Positions 17,291 through 26,793 of a stretch of 64,000 nucleotides of DNA are shown one piece after another. Source of the DNA: Rhodococcus pseudokoreensis (GTDB taxonomy: Bacteria > Actinomycetota > Actinomycetes > Mycobacteriales > Mycobacteriaceae); contig NZ_CP070614.1 in the NCBI RefSeq assembly GCF_017068395.1, forward strand, positions 1-64,000. Reading direction: 5' to 3'. A program made the translations under genes and the position numbers. The notes below the pieces were generated by a model. The model was not told the DNA's origin. It searched no databases and saw only the letters and a list, made by a program, of their open reading frames with translations. Every line of letters starts with the position of its first letter. Positions within the stretch are counted from its first letter, which is position 1.

Positions 17291-20200
17291 ACACCGCAGC
17301 ACACCGCCTCAAAGGCCTCGGATACCTCCTCACCCTCCTCACACTCCTGATCGGAATCCCCACCGCCCTCTACCTCTTCCAGGGCAACCCCCTCGCGCCC
17401 CTCGCCGAACTCACCTCGTTCAACGCACTCAAAGAACTCCTCCTCACCCAAGACGACGGCACCCTTTTCATCACCGCCCTCACCCTCCTCGGATGGAGCG
17501 CCTGGGCAACCTTCGCCTACACCACTATCATCGAAATCGTCGCTGCCGCACGCGGAGCCCGACCCCGAGAAATCAAAGGACTCCAACTCCAGCAACGATC
17601 CGCCGCCGCCCTCGTCGGCGGTGCACTCATGCTCATCACAGCCGGCACCGCCACCGCATCACCCATCGCCGACATGGCAATGACCAACGGACCCGCCCAC
17701 ACAGCACCCGCCCACGCAGCACCCGTTGACCCCAGCATCCCAGCCAGAACCAACGTCCCGACCTGGACCAAAGAACCCGCCACCACACCCACTGGCGACA
17801 CCATCACCACCAAACCCGGCGACACCCTCTGGAGCCTCGCCGAACATCACCTCGGAGACGGCACCCGCTACCCCGAAATCCGCGACCTCAACCGCCACAT
17901 CATCAGCGACGACAACTGGCTCCACGCCGGATGGGCCCTCACCCTCCCCGCCGAACCAACACCGCCCGTCACCGGCGCCTACACCGTCCAACCCGGCGAC
18001 ACCCTCTGGGACCTCGCCGAACAACATCTCCGCGACGGCACCCGCTGGACCGAGATCCGCGGCGTCGACGGCCCCCTCACCAACGACCTCCTCGTCATCG
18101 GTCAACAACTCGTCATCCAACCTGACATCCAGCTGGCACCGCCTCCGGCTTCGATCTCACCCCAGTCGCAGGGCGGCCCCGAACCTGCTCCGGCACCTGC
18201 GCCGGCACCGGAAGTTGCTGATGTGCCTGCGTCCGCGCCGGCACCTGCGCCGGAAGTTGCTGCACCTGAAAGTGCGCCGGAGATTGCGACACCCCCAACG
18301 GCGTCCGAAGTGGGCCCCGACACCACGACCGCACCCAACGCTGCCCCTGAAACAGACGCAGTCCCCACCCCGGCACCCGAGGCGACACCAACTCCCGCGC
18401 CAGCACCTGAAACCACACCTCTCGTCCCCACCGCCGTGCTCGGCACCGAAGCGCCCACCGCGTCGGTGCCCGAAACCGCACCTGCGCCGGCACCGGATTC
18501 GACGTTAACGCACGAGCAAATGCTGACCCTCTCAGCGGCCCCGCCAGCGGAAGCCTCACCCCCTGTACCCGCGGAACCGACTCAACCCAGCCTCGTGGTG
18601 CCCAACATCCCCGAGCAGGCCGAGATGGTCCCCGGCGGCGATGAAATGGCCCAAGCGGAGGCCCGAGCCGCCGCCGAAGCCGCCGCGAGGGTCTTCGGCA
18701 TGACACTCGACCCGAGTGGGCAGGCCGTCACCCCTTCGCCCGCTCGGGCACCAGTACCGCCAGCCGTACCCCCTGCGCCGGCACCTGCAGCCGCAACCCC
18801 CGCCCCGGGACCCGCCGAAGCGCTCGCGCCGCCGCACACCCCCGCAACGACCGCGGAAGTACCCGCCCCTACAACGAACAAGCTGACACCCCCGCCAACA
18901 CAGGCGCAAGAATCAGAGACGACAAACACGCAGTCCAACACGGCGGAAATGCAACCAGAAAATACGCCAGCACCAATACCGGAAATAGCACCAGAACCGG
19001 GAAATGCACCGCCGGCACCCCCCGTCACAGACCTTCCACCCACCCACATCCCCCTTGACACCAGCCCCGTCCCCACACCCGATAACACCGCCTCCACCAC
19101 CGACCTCAACAACGAAGACGCCGGCATCTCCTCCTCTACCCTCGTCGGAGTCTCCGCCCTGGCCGCCGTCGCCCTCCTCGCCGCGCTCCGCACCTACCGC
19201 CGCCGCCAACAACACCGCCGCCAACGTGGAGAACGGATCCCACTACCCACCGGGCCTGCGGCCGTCGTGGAAGAAACCGTCCGCTCCTCTGCCGACCCCG
19301 AAATCCTCAACACCCTCGACGCAGCGCTACGGCACCTCGCCGACCACTGCCGCACCAACAAACAACCTTTACCCGCAGTCCTCGGGGTCTTCATCCACCC
19401 CAACACCATCGAACTGGCACTCCTCGACACCATCGAACTCCCCGCACCATGGGCGCGTGCCGGCGACACGAACGCCTGGTCCATCAACGCCGACGCAACA
19501 ATCGACGCCCCACCCACTGCGATCAGCCCATACCCCTCACTCGTCGAACTCGGCGACCTCCCCGACAACTCAAGAATCCTGCTCAACCTCGAACAAATCG
19601 GCCACCTCGGAATCAACGCGGATCCCGACACCGCCCAGAGCATCCTCCGCGCCCTCGCCGTCTTCCTGGCGTTCTCACCCCTCGCCGACAACCTCAAGGT
19701 CACCCTGGTCGGCTTCTGCGAAGATCTACCGGCGCTCGTCGACACCGGCCATCTCAGCCACACCGACTCCGCCGACAACGTCCTTACCCGCCTCGCCCGC
19801 GCCGCCGCCACTGACGCCGAAACCCTCAAAATTGAAGGCATTCCCTCTATCTCCTCTGCCCGCACCACCTATGACGACAGCGAGATGACGACCCCGGAAA
19901 TCATCCTCCTCGCCGAACCCCTCACACCCAAGCAGCGCGACACCTTCACCGAAATACTCGCCGCCGCTCCACGAATCGCCGTCGCCGCGATCACGGCATC
20001 TGACAGCACAGCCGACTGGACACTCACCGCCACCGGCACGGCACCCGCACGCCTTGCCCGTGGCGCCGGCGCAGCGTTTGACCTCACACCGGCCACTCTC
20101 ACCAAGAACGACTACGCAGCGCTCCTCGAACTCCTCGACACGGCCCGCACCGAACCCAAGCCAACCATCGCGTCCCTCGGCGACATGTGGACCGCCGAAG

Positions 20201-21162
20201 TACTCGACCTCAACATCAGCGAAGCCGCCACCATCGACGACGTCCTCGCGGCGCCTGCCGCAGCCCCGCACCGTGTCAACCCACCCGCCACCACCGACAC
20301 CGGTGACACCGATGTCGACGACACCACCCCCGACACCACACCAGACCTCCCATACATCTGGATCCGCCTCCTCGGCACACCCCAAATCACCCCCCTCAAC
20401 GGAACAGACGCACCCGGCGGCCGCGAACCATCCCTCACCGAAATTGGAGCCCTCCTCGTCACCCACCCCGGTATCCTCAACCACGACCTCGACGCCAAAA
20501 TCTGGCCCAACGACCCCCTCAACCGGGCACCCACCCCCGAACAACCAAAAAAGAAAGCAGTCCGCCGCCAAAACCAATTCACCCGCCTCCGCACCTGGCT
20601 CGGCGAAACCACAAACGGCGACCTCGCATTCCCCAAATCCGGAGACCGCACAGGCCGCTCCGGCTACCGCCTACACCCCGACGTCACAACCGACTGGGAC
20701 ACCTGGAACCAACTCCTCCAAGGACACCCAGCCAATGCCACCGACACCAACCTCCACACCGCAACAACCCTCATCACCGGACAACCCTTCACCCACACCG
20801 ACCCCACCAAATACGCCTGGGCCGAACATCTCCAACACGAAATGCTCGCCGCACTCACCGACGCACTCGAAGAACATGCCACCCGCATGCTCCACCGCGG
20901 CGACACCCGCACAGCCCACCAACTCGCCACCCGCGGCCTCAACCTCAACGACGCCCACGAAGGACTCTGGCGCATCGCGATTATCGCCACCCACGCTCGC
21001 GACGACATCAACACCACACAAGCCCTCATCGACGAACTCCTGACCACACTCACCGAACTCGAAGAAGAACCCGAAGAAGAAACAGCAGCACTACTCAAAC
21101 TCCTCGCAGACTTCCACGACACCACCGGCGACCGCCCCTACAGCATCAGTGCGGCAAGCTGA
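17287..21162 (+). CDS. LysM-transmembrane-BTAD fusion protein (1291 aa)
   Basis: A very long multidomain protein at the end of the Tad operon. Residues 1-120 hold two to three membrane segments. Two LysM wall-binding repeats follow at about 173-221 (KPGDTLWSLAEHHLGDGTRY) and 230-278 (QPGDTLWDLAEQHLRDGTRW). A Pro/Ala/Glu low-complexity stretch spans about 279-611. A further membrane segment at about 617-637 (LVGVSALAAVALLAALRTY) is followed by RRRQQHRRQR, a cytoplasmic anchor. The last 650 residues include an ATPase-like middle region and a C-terminal winged-helix plus BTAD-like domain (about 1021-1278). The layout suggests that wall binding outside is linked to a regulatory domain inside. Related fusions accompany Tad loci in other actinobacteria. 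ATG 17287 overlaps the preceding gene. The BTAD call is by eye. Confidence 0.75.
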   Translation: MNTAAHRLKGLGYLLTLLTLLIGIPTALYLFQGNPLAPLAELTSFNALKELLLTQDDGTLFITALTLLGWSAWATFAYTTIIEIVAAARGARPREIKGLQLQQRSAAALVGGALMLITAGTATASPIADMAMTNGPAHTAPAHAAPVDPSIPARTNVPTWTKEPATTPTGDTITTKPGDTLWSLAEHHLGDGTRYPEIRDLNRHIISDDNWLHAGWALTLPAEPTPPVTGAYTVQPGDTLWDLAEQHLRDGTRWTEIRGVDGPLTNDLLVIGQQLVIQPDIQLAPPPASISPQSQGGPEPAPAPAPAPEVADVPASAPAPAPEVAAPESAPEIATPPTASEVGPDTTTAPNAAPETDAVPTPAPEATPTPAPAPETTPLVPTAVLGTEAPTASVPETAPAPAPDSTLTHEQMLTLSAAPPAEASPPVPAEPTQPSLVVPNIPEQAEMVPGGDEMAQAEARAAAEAAARVFGMTLDPSGQAVTPSPARAPVPPAVPPAPAPAAATPAPGPAEALAPPHTPATTAEVPAPTTNKLTPPPTQAQESETTNTQSNTAEMQPENTPAPIPEIAPEPGNAPPAPPVTDLPPTHIPLDTSPVPTPDNTASTTDLNNEDAGISSSTLVGVSALAAVALLAALRTYRRRQQHRRQRGERIPLPTGPAAVVEETVRSSADPEILNTLDAALRHLADHCRTNKQPLPAVLGVFIHPNTIELALLDTIELPAPWARAGDTNAWSINADATIDAPPTAISPYPSLVELGDLPDNSRILLNLEQIGHLGINADPDTAQSILRALAVFLAFSPLADNLKVTLVGFCEDLPALVDTGHLSHTDSADNVLTRLARAAATDAETLKIEGIPSISSARTTYDDSEMTTPEIILLAEPLTPKQRDTFTEILAAAPRIAVAAITASDSTADWTLTATGTAPARLARGAGAAFDLTPATLTKNDYAALLELLDTARTEPKPTIASLGDMWTAEVLDLNISEAATIDDVLAAPAAAPHRVNPPATTDTGDTDVDDTTPDTTPDLPYIWIRLLGTPQITPLNGTDAPGGREPSLTEIGALLVTHPGILNHDLDAKIWPNDPLNRAPTPEQPKKKAVRRQNQFTRLRTWLGETTNGDLAFPKSGDRTGRSGYRLHPDVTTDWDTWNQLLQGHPANATDTNLHTATTLITGQPFTHTDPTKYAWAEHLQHEMLAALTDALEEHATRMLHRGDTRTAHQLATRGLNLNDAHEGLWRIAIIATHARDDINTTQALIDELLTTLTELEEEPEEETAALLKLLADFHDTTGDRPYSISAAS

Positions 21163-21257
21163 TGCCCGACAACACACACGCTCAAGGTGTCCCATATCGG
21201 CGATACCTCTCGCACACCACCTATTCCATCCGCCACACCGGCGACGAAGGGGGACAG

Positions 21258-21881
21258 ATGAACACCCGCAACACCTTCCGTAAGAGCACGGCACTCGCGA
21301 TGGGGATCCTCACTGCCACCGCGATCACCGCGGCATGCGGAACGGACGACACCGACACTCCCGCCATCACCACCTCAGCGCAGCCGGTCCTCAATGGACC
21401 AGAAGGCTCGCAGAAGGCCCCTGAGCAGCAGGCCAGTGAAGCCGCGATCGCCAAGGTCAACGAGTTCTACGCGGTGCGTGGTGCTCTCGATGCGGATCCG
21501 GCTCAGCCCGTTGAGAGGCTCACGACGGTTGCCGGCGATCCTGTGCTCGGGAAGTACACCGGCGACATCACTCTGCGGCGCTCGCAGGGCGTGGCTAGCA
21601 CAGGGCAGATCAGTGTCGTCAACTCGAAAGTGACCGACCTGGACGCGCCGAAAGATGCAGAAGGAAGTCCCATCGCAGGACCGGCGTGGGTTCACGTCGA
21701 AGCATGTACCGACATCACCACCTGGAACTCGGTGCATGCTGACGGCTCGAGCGCGATGGACCCGAACCGTGGCACCTACGAGCGCGTGAAGTTCACCGTC
21801 CGAAACGCCGAATGGCCAGACGCCAACGGATGGCGCGTAACCAGCCAAACGGTCGAGAAGACCGACAGCTGCAACACCTAG
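21258..21881 (+). CDS. predicted lipoprotein
   Basis: A 207-residue exported protein. ATG 21258, preceded by GAAGGGGGAC, opens a signal peptide (RKSTALAMGILTATAITAAC) with the lipobox ITAAC, so the mature protein is probably lipid-anchored at its cysteine. The rest is a small soluble domain, with APKD-x2-GSPIAG and a C-terminal WPDANGWRV motif. The lipoprotein at 35554-36171 shares these motifs, making the two paralogous. The domain recalls small ligand-binding or scaffold lipoproteins, but I cannot name the family. It lies 95 bases after the LysM-BTAD gene and 13 bases before the next exported protein. Confidence 0.75.
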   Translation: MNTRNTFRKSTALAMGILTATAITAACGTDDTDTPAITTSAQPVLNGPEGSQKAPEQQASEAAIAKVNEFYAVRGALDADPAQPVERLTTVAGDPVLGKYTGDITLRRSQGVASTGQISVVNSKVTDLDAPKDAEGSPIAGPAWVHVEACTDITTWNSVHADGSSAMDPNRGTYERVKFTVRNAEWPDANGWRVTSQTVEKTDSCNT

Positions 21882-21894
21882 GGAAGAGAACCAG

Positions 21895-22851
21895 ATGAGG
21901 CGATTGGAGCAAGCCGCAGCCCTGGCCAGTGCGGTGATCCTGGTCATTGCTGCACTCGGTGTTGGACTCGCCCTTGCCCAGCCAGGCATGGGCGGCGGAG
22001 GCGTCGATGTCGTCCCGGGTGCTGATGGTGGTGCGAACGTCGTCGTCCAAGGCAACTACACGCAGGTCCCGTCAGGTGCAGTCAACTCCGGATCACCCGG
22101 TAGCCCTGGTAGCTCGCCGGCCGCCTCATCCGCCCCCTCCGGTCCACCCATGCGATCAGTTCCCACGAGTAATCCCAGTGTGAACGGACTACAGAACGCG
22201 GAAACTGGCGGCAACAACTTGTGGTTGATCGACCAACCGGACGGCACGACCATGCAATGCGGTGCCGGGCGGTGCATCACCCTCAGCCCCGATGTGGGCG
22301 TGCCCGCAACGCCGTCGGCTGTCGATATTGCGAATGCCGTCCAAATGGCAATTGCAGCCATGCAACTAGCACCCCCGCCGATCTGCATGACGCCGCACAA
22401 TGGAACACCCCCGCCGGGAACAGGACTCGTCGGGCTATGGAGCTGGTTCTTCTTCTGCCCTGAGCAGATTAATGAATCAAATACCGGCCCGGTCAGCCGC
22501 ACTGCTGCAGTTCCAGGATTTCCTCTGGTGGTCAACGCCACAGCTGTGAACACGAGCGTTTTGGCGAATTGGGGTGACGGTTCCGTGCCGCAGCTCTGTG
22601 TCGGCGTGCCGTTCACTCCATATGTGGACGCCTTTGGTGCGCTGCCGAGTCCGACGTGCAGCCACCACCTTGAACGGTCCTCCGAACTGGAACCTGGTGG
22701 AGGCGTGTTCCGTCCGAGTGCGACCTCAAATTGGCTCGTGACCTGGTCTGTTGCTTCTCCAACGGGGGTTCAAGGAGGAGTTGTCCCAATATTCCTGACA
22801 TCTCGGACCGAAATCAGGGTAGGGGAAATGCAGGTTCTGGTCACCAATTAG
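21895..22851 (+). CDS. exported hypothetical protein
   Basis: A 318-residue protein with a signal sequence (ASAVILVIAALGVGLALAQPG), then a Gly/Ser/Pro-rich stretch to about residue 100. A cysteine-containing domain follows (MQCGAGRCITL, ICMTPHNGTPPPGTGLVGLWSWFFFCP, QLCVGVPFTPYVDA, CSHHLER). At least six cysteines suggest disulfides outside the membrane. I do not recognise the family. It is closely spaced with the lipoprotein, so both probably work at the cell surface with the Tad system or the conjugation apparatus. A short uncoded gap follows before the broken treble-clef gene's 3' end. Confidence 0.65.
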   Translation: MRRLEQAAALASAVILVIAALGVGLALAQPGMGGGGVDVVPGADGGANVVVQGNYTQVPSGAVNSGSPGSPGSSPAASSAPSGPPMRSVPTSNPSVNGLQNAETGGNNLWLIDQPDGTTMQCGAGRCITLSPDVGVPATPSAVDIANAVQMAIAAMQLAPPPICMTPHNGTPPPGTGLVGLWSWFFFCPEQINESNTGPVSRTAAVPGFPLVVNATAVNTSVLANWGDGSVPQLCVGVPFTPYVDAFGALPSPTCSHHLERSSELEPGGGVFRPSATSNWLVTWSVASPTGVQGGVVPIFLTSRTEIRVGEMQVLVTN

Positions 22852-22910
22852 GCATCGAAATCTGACGCACGTAGGGGCCACGTTCGTCTTCCGACACCAC
22901 ATGTCACTGC

Positions 22911-23081
22911 TCATCGCGCGCCCTGGTGGCTCAAGATGACATCGATTGTTTTTGTTGCAATAGATTCAGCTGAGTCGGTGACGGTCGCTTCGATAAGGAT
23001 TCCGGCTACGGGTGGAAGCACGTGCCGCCCCTGCGATTCACGGATCCGCACGACGGTCCAGCCGGCGGCATGAAGGACGTT
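22911..23081 (-). pseudogene. 3' remnant of the treble-clef/nuclease gene
   Basis: On the minus strand from the ISL3 site the frame reads NVLHAAGWTVVRIRESQGRH and ends at TGA 22911-22913, about 57 codons. GW-x-VVRIRE is the final strand of Vsr-like nucleases (compare W-x-V-[IL]-R-[VI]-RE), and joins in frame to ..RRDDKKT at 24531 once the ISL3 element is removed. Confidence 0.75.
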
Positions 23082-23089
23082 TGTTTTCT

Positions 23090-24523
23090 GGCTCTACTGA
23101 TCGATCTGTGGGCGATGTGAGGGCCATATCAGGGCGCACGCCGTTGTCCCCGTAGCGTTCCGGCTTGTCTAAGGTCAGGTCGCTACAGATGTGGAAAACG
23201 GCGTGCGCAACAACAGGATATGGGGTCGGATCCTCGGTGTCGAAAAGACGGTCGTGGAGGGTGTCGAGTTCGACGATGACATGGGGTGCGTGGTGGTCTC
23301 AGTGCGACCCACGCTGCGAGCCCGGTCACGGTGCGGGGTGTGCCGGCGTCGGTGCCCGGGATATGACGGCGGGGCGGGGCGCCGCCGGTGGCGGGCCCTC
23401 GATGCCGGCCTGACCACGGTGGTCATCGAGGCGTGGGCGCCGCGGGTTGTGTGCCGTGAGCACGGGGTGGTCGTCGCGCACGTGCCCTGGGCCCGGCACG
23501 GGGCCGGACACACGAGGCGGTTCGACGAGACGATCGCGTGGCTGGCCACGCACTGCTCGAAGTCCGCGGTGTGCGAGTTGATGCAGGTCGCGTGGCGCAC
23601 GGTCGGATCGATCGTCGATCGGGTGTGGGCGGACACCGAGCAGACTTTCGATCGTTTCGCGGAGTTGCGGCGGATCGGGATCGACGAGATCTCGTACAAG
23701 AAGGGCCACAAGTACCTGACGGTGGTCGTCGATCACGATTCGGGCCGGCTGGTGTGGGCGGCGGAGGGCCGCAACGCCGATACGCTGCGTGGATTCTTCG
23801 ATCTGCTCGGACCCGAACGGTGCGCGCAGATCACCCATGTCACCGCCGACGCGGCGCCCTGGATCGCGAAGGTCGTCACCGAACGCTGCGCCGAAGCCGT
23901 AAGGTGCGCGGATCCGTTTCATGTGGTGGCCTGGGCCACCGCCGCGGTCGACAAGGTCCGCAGAGGCTCCTGGAACCGGGCGCGGGCGAAAGCTCTGCCA
24001 CGCAGGCAGTTCGGAACAAGAAGTCGCGCGGCCGACAACGCTCCCGATCCGCACCGCGAGCGGGCCATCGTGGTCAAGAAGAGTCGGTGGGCGCTGCTGA
24101 AGAACCCGGAGAACCTGACCGGCAAGCAGGCGGTGACGCTGCGGCTGATCGAACTCGAGGACCCCGTCCTTCACCGCGCGTACCTGCTCAAAGAATCTCT
24201 GCGGTTGGTGTTCCAGATGCGGCACGAGGACGCTGTCGTCGCGCTGGATCGGTGGATCGGCTGGGCCCGCCGATCCCGAATCCCCGAGTTCGTCGCCCTG
24301 CAACGCAGCATCGTCACCCACAAGGACTCGATCCTCGCCGCGATCGAACACGGCCTGTCGAATGGGCGGATCGAATCGGTCAACACCAAGATCAGACTCA
24401 TCACCCGCGTCGCGTTCGGCTTCCGCACCCCCGAGGCTCTCATCGCCCTGGCCATGCTCGGACTTGGTGGCCACCCGCCACAACTACCCGGCAGGAATCA
24501 CCCACGAATGAGTCAGTAGGGCC
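23090..24523 (+). mobile_element. ISL3-family insertion sequence, 1434 bp, complete
   Basis: The ends are GGCTCTACTGA (23090-23100) and, inverted, GGCCCTACTGA ending at 24523. An exact 8-bp target duplication TGTTTTCT flanks the element at 23082-23089 and 24524-24531, the size expected for ISL3. One transposase gene fills the element. The intact ends and clean duplication indicate a fairly recent insertion into the treble-clef gene. Confidence 0.9.
23191..24519 (+). CDS. ISL3-family transposase
   Basis: A 442-residue DDE transposase. The N-terminus has the ISL3 zinc finger (CGVCRRRCPGYD) and an HTH region. The catalytic core includes RIGIDEISYKKGHKY with the first Asp, VVDHDSGRLVW, VTADAAPWI with the second, and GRIESVNTKIRLITRVAFGF with the Glu. 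The length is normal for the family and I see no frameshift. GTG 23191 is the likely start. It lies inside the inverted repeats of the ISL3 element. Confidence 0.9.
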   Translation: MENGVRNNRIWGRILGVEKTVVEGVEFDDDMGCVVVSVRPTLRARSRCGVCRRRCPGYDGGAGRRRWRALDAGLTTVVIEAWAPRVVCREHGVVVAHVPWARHGAGHTRRFDETIAWLATHCSKSAVCELMQVAWRTVGSIVDRVWADTEQTFDRFAELRRIGIDEISYKKGHKYLTVVVDHDSGRLVWAAEGRNADTLRGFFDLLGPERCAQITHVTADAAPWIAKVVTERCAEAVRCADPFHVVAWATAAVDKVRRGSWNRARAKALPRRQFGTRSRAADNAPDPHRERAIVVKKSRWALLKNPENLTGKQAVTLRLIELEDPVLHRAYLLKESLRLVFQMRHEDAVVALDRWIGWARRSRIPEFVALQRSIVTHKDSILAAIEHGLSNGRIESVNTKIRLITRVAFGFRTPEALIALAMLGLGGHPPQLPGRNHPRMSQ

Positions 24524-25225
24524 TGTTTTCTTATCGTCGCGCCGCAGGCTCGCGCGGTGCCAGTACCAGCTGTCGAATTCTACTGCCGTCTTGAGGGTTG
24601 GAATTGCGAGATCAACTTTGCTGCGGCACCCCTGGACGGTATGCGGACCGTCGTAGTCCACACCGAAGTGGTTGGCGATGATCGAGCAGATGGCCTGTTC
24701 GCGGCGGGATGTCTGGCTAAGAGTGCATTCTGGGCATCCGGTTCCACTCGACCGTTTGGCGACCATGGTGCGCCACTCGTGACCGTCGTTGCACTGCCAC
24801 CAAACGAACTTGTTCGCTCCCAGCGTGACGTCCGCCGGCGTGAGGGTGTTGCGGTCGGGATGCCATTGGGACGCTAAATCTGGACGCAGTGATGCGAGGT
24901 CGTTGAATCCAACGAGAACGCGGTGACCTGAGCAGAACACGCATCCATTGCCCATGTTCGAGCGGCTATTCGGGGTGTCCATCCACTCGTGGTCTACTGG
25001 GCCACGCCACCACACCTTCTTCGTAGAACCGAAGCCGATCTCTATGGCAGTGAGTGTGTTTTTCGTTGGGTGCCATTGTTCGGCGAGGGAGGGGTGTGTC
25101 GTGGCGAGGTCGTTGAAACCCACCACCACGCGATGGCCCGAGCACACAGGGCACCCTGTTCCCGCGGTGATGCGGTGATCAATTCGCGTCTGCCAGCTGT
25201 GTCCATGCTTCTCGCAGAGCCACCA
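24524..25225 (-). pseudogene. middle fragment of the treble-clef gene (repeats 4 to 6 and nuclease start)
   Basis: From the IS3 edge the minus strand reads WWLCEKHGHSWQTRI, ending repeat 4 with GCPVC, then repeat 5 (WHPTKNTLTAIEIG, VWWRG, GCVFC), repeat 6 (WHPDRNTLTPADVTLG, VWWQC, GCPEC) and the nuclease opening SRREQAICSIIANHFGVDYD. ATG 25147 gives an open frame without the first part, but it starts inside a repeat and has no ribosome site, so it is a fragment and not an independent gene. In repeat 5 the zinc-binding C of WW-x-C is replaced (WWRGPVDHEW). Confidence 0.8.
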
Positions 25226-25306
25226 CCCTCTCTGTCAACCTTCACTGAGACACAATCTGTGTCTGTAATCAGTGAGGTTTTGAGGGCGAGTTCGGAGTAG
25301 GAAGCA

Positions 25307-25738
25307 TTGAGTAGCGAAGAGACCGCGGACCGGATGGATCCGGTCGGTGTGCGACCCGGTGAGGTGCCCGACCCCCAAGTGGCCGAGAAGGCGGTGCGGC
25401 GAACGTTCACCGCGAAGTACAAGCTCGCCGTCGTCGAGGAATACGAGCGAGCCGACCACGGTGAGCGGGGGGCGATCCTGCGGCGGGAGAACCTGTACTC
25501 GTCGTTGCTCACCGAATGGCGGCGTCAACGCGACAGGGGTGCCCTCGCCGGCTTGTCGGTGCCGCGCGGACCCAAGCCCGCAGCCGGGCCCACCGAGAGC
25601 GGATTGGCTGCGGAAAACGCGCGGCTGACCGCGGAGCTCGAGCAGGCCCGGGACGTGATCCGCATCCAGGGGGAACTGTCCGCGCTCTTGGAGAAGCTCT
25701 CATCGAGCAGCGTGGAGAATCGCGGGAGCAGGCGTTGA
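25307..25738 (+). CDS. IS3-family transposase OrfA
   Basis: A 143-residue OrfA with an HTH region (RRTFTAKYKLAVVEEYERAD, RENLYSSLLTEWRRQRD) and a leucine-zipper-like C-terminal helix (ENARLTAELEQARDVIRIQGELSALLEKL). It starts at TTG 25307, or at ATG 25334. Its stop overlaps orfB (TGACGATG). OrfB lies in the -1 frame and that frame is open back to 25516, so a programmed -1 shift could give an OrfAB fusion, as in many IS3 elements. Confidence 0.85.
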   Translation: MSSEETADRMDPVGVRPGEVPDPQVAEKAVRRTFTAKYKLAVVEEYERADHGERGAILRRENLYSSLLTEWRRQRDRGALAGLSVPRGPKPAAGPTESGLAAENARLTAELEQARDVIRIQGELSALLEKLSSSSVENRGSRR

Positions 25739-25740
25739 CG

Positions 25741-26793
25741 ATGATCGATCACGCGATCGCCGAGTTGACGCCGCTGATCGGGGTGCGCCACGCGTGCACT
25801 TCGACGGGTCGTGCACACGCCAGCTACTATCGTGCACACCCGAAACACGCTGGCATACAGGGCACCTCACCGAAAATCCCCGAAGTCGGGCCGGCGAACG
25901 CTTCCGGGCGGGAGAGTGCGCAGCCGCGGGCATTGTCGAACGCGGAACGCGTGCGGGTCCTCGAAGTACTGAACTCGCAGCGGTTCGCCGACATGGCTCC
26001 CGCGCAGGTGTATGCCACCCTCCTCGACGAGGGCATGTATCTGTGTAGCGAGTCGACGATGTACCGGATCCTGCGGGAGAAGAACCAGACCGGGGACCGT
26101 CGCCGGCAGGCCACACACCCGCCGAAGGTGAAACCGGAACTGGTTGCTCATCAACCGAATTCGGTGTGGTCGTGGGACATCACCAAGTTGCACGGGCCGG
26201 CGAAGTGGACGTACTACTACCTGTATGTGATCTTGGACATCTACTCCCGATACGTGGTGGGGTGGATGATCGCCCCCCGCGAGTCGAAGACGCTGGCCGA
26301 ACGCCTGATCGCCGAAACCATCCGGGAGCAGAACATCGGCCGTAACCAGCTGACCCTGCATGCCGATCGAGGGTCGTCGATGACGTCCAAGCCGGTCGCG
26401 TTGCTGCTCGCCGACCTCGGGGTCACCAAGTCCCATTCACGCCCGCACGTGTCCAATGACAACCCGTTTTCGGAGTCGCAGTTTCGCACGATGAAGTACC
26501 GGCCGGACTTTCCTGGGCAGTTCGACAGCATCGAGGCCGCACGGATGCACGGCAAGGAATTCTTCGATTGGTACAACTTCGAGCATCGCCATTCCGGGAT
26601 CGGCCTACACACCGCCGCCGACGTGCACTACGGCCGAGCCACGGAGGTGCGCCGCCGGCGTGGCATCGTCCTCGATACCGCGTACGCCGCGCACCCCGAA
26701 CGATTCGTCCGCAACCCACCGGAACCACCGGCACTGCCCACCACCAGCTGGATCAACAAACCACGCACCGAGGAGGAGAACCCGACACACTAA
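25741..26793 (+). CDS. IS3-family transposase OrfB (DDE integrase core)
   Basis: A 350-residue OrfB. The HTH_21 region (PAQVYATLLDEGMYLCSESTM) precedes a complete rve core: VWSWDITKLHG with the first Asp, LHADRGSSM with the second, and NPFSESQFRTMKY with the Glu. The C-terminus WYNFEHRHSGIGLHTAADVHYG is typical. No disruption is visible, so the element should be active if the frameshift works. ATG 25741 is chosen as the first start after the orfA stop. Confidence 0.9.
   Translation: MIDHAIAELTPLIGVRHACTSTGRAHASYYRAHPKHAGIQGTSPKIPEVGPANASGRESAQPRALSNAERVRVLEVLNSQRFADMAPAQVYATLLDEGMYLCSESTMYRILREKNQTGDRRRQATHPPKVKPELVAHQPNSVWSWDITKLHGPAKWTYYYLYVILDIYSRYVVGWMIAPRESKTLAERLIAETIREQNIGRNQLTLHADRGSSMTSKPVALLLADLGVTKSHSRPHVSNDNPFSESQFRTMKYRPDFPGQFDSIEAARMHGKEFFDWYNFEHRHSGIGLHTAADVHYGRATEVRRRRGIVLDTAYAAHPERFVRNPPEPPALPTTSWINKPRTEEENPTH

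Noticed and set aside
23326..24483. 385-codon minus-strand frame inside the ISL3 element
   Set aside because: It mirrors the transposase, which has all catalytic motifs on the plus strand.
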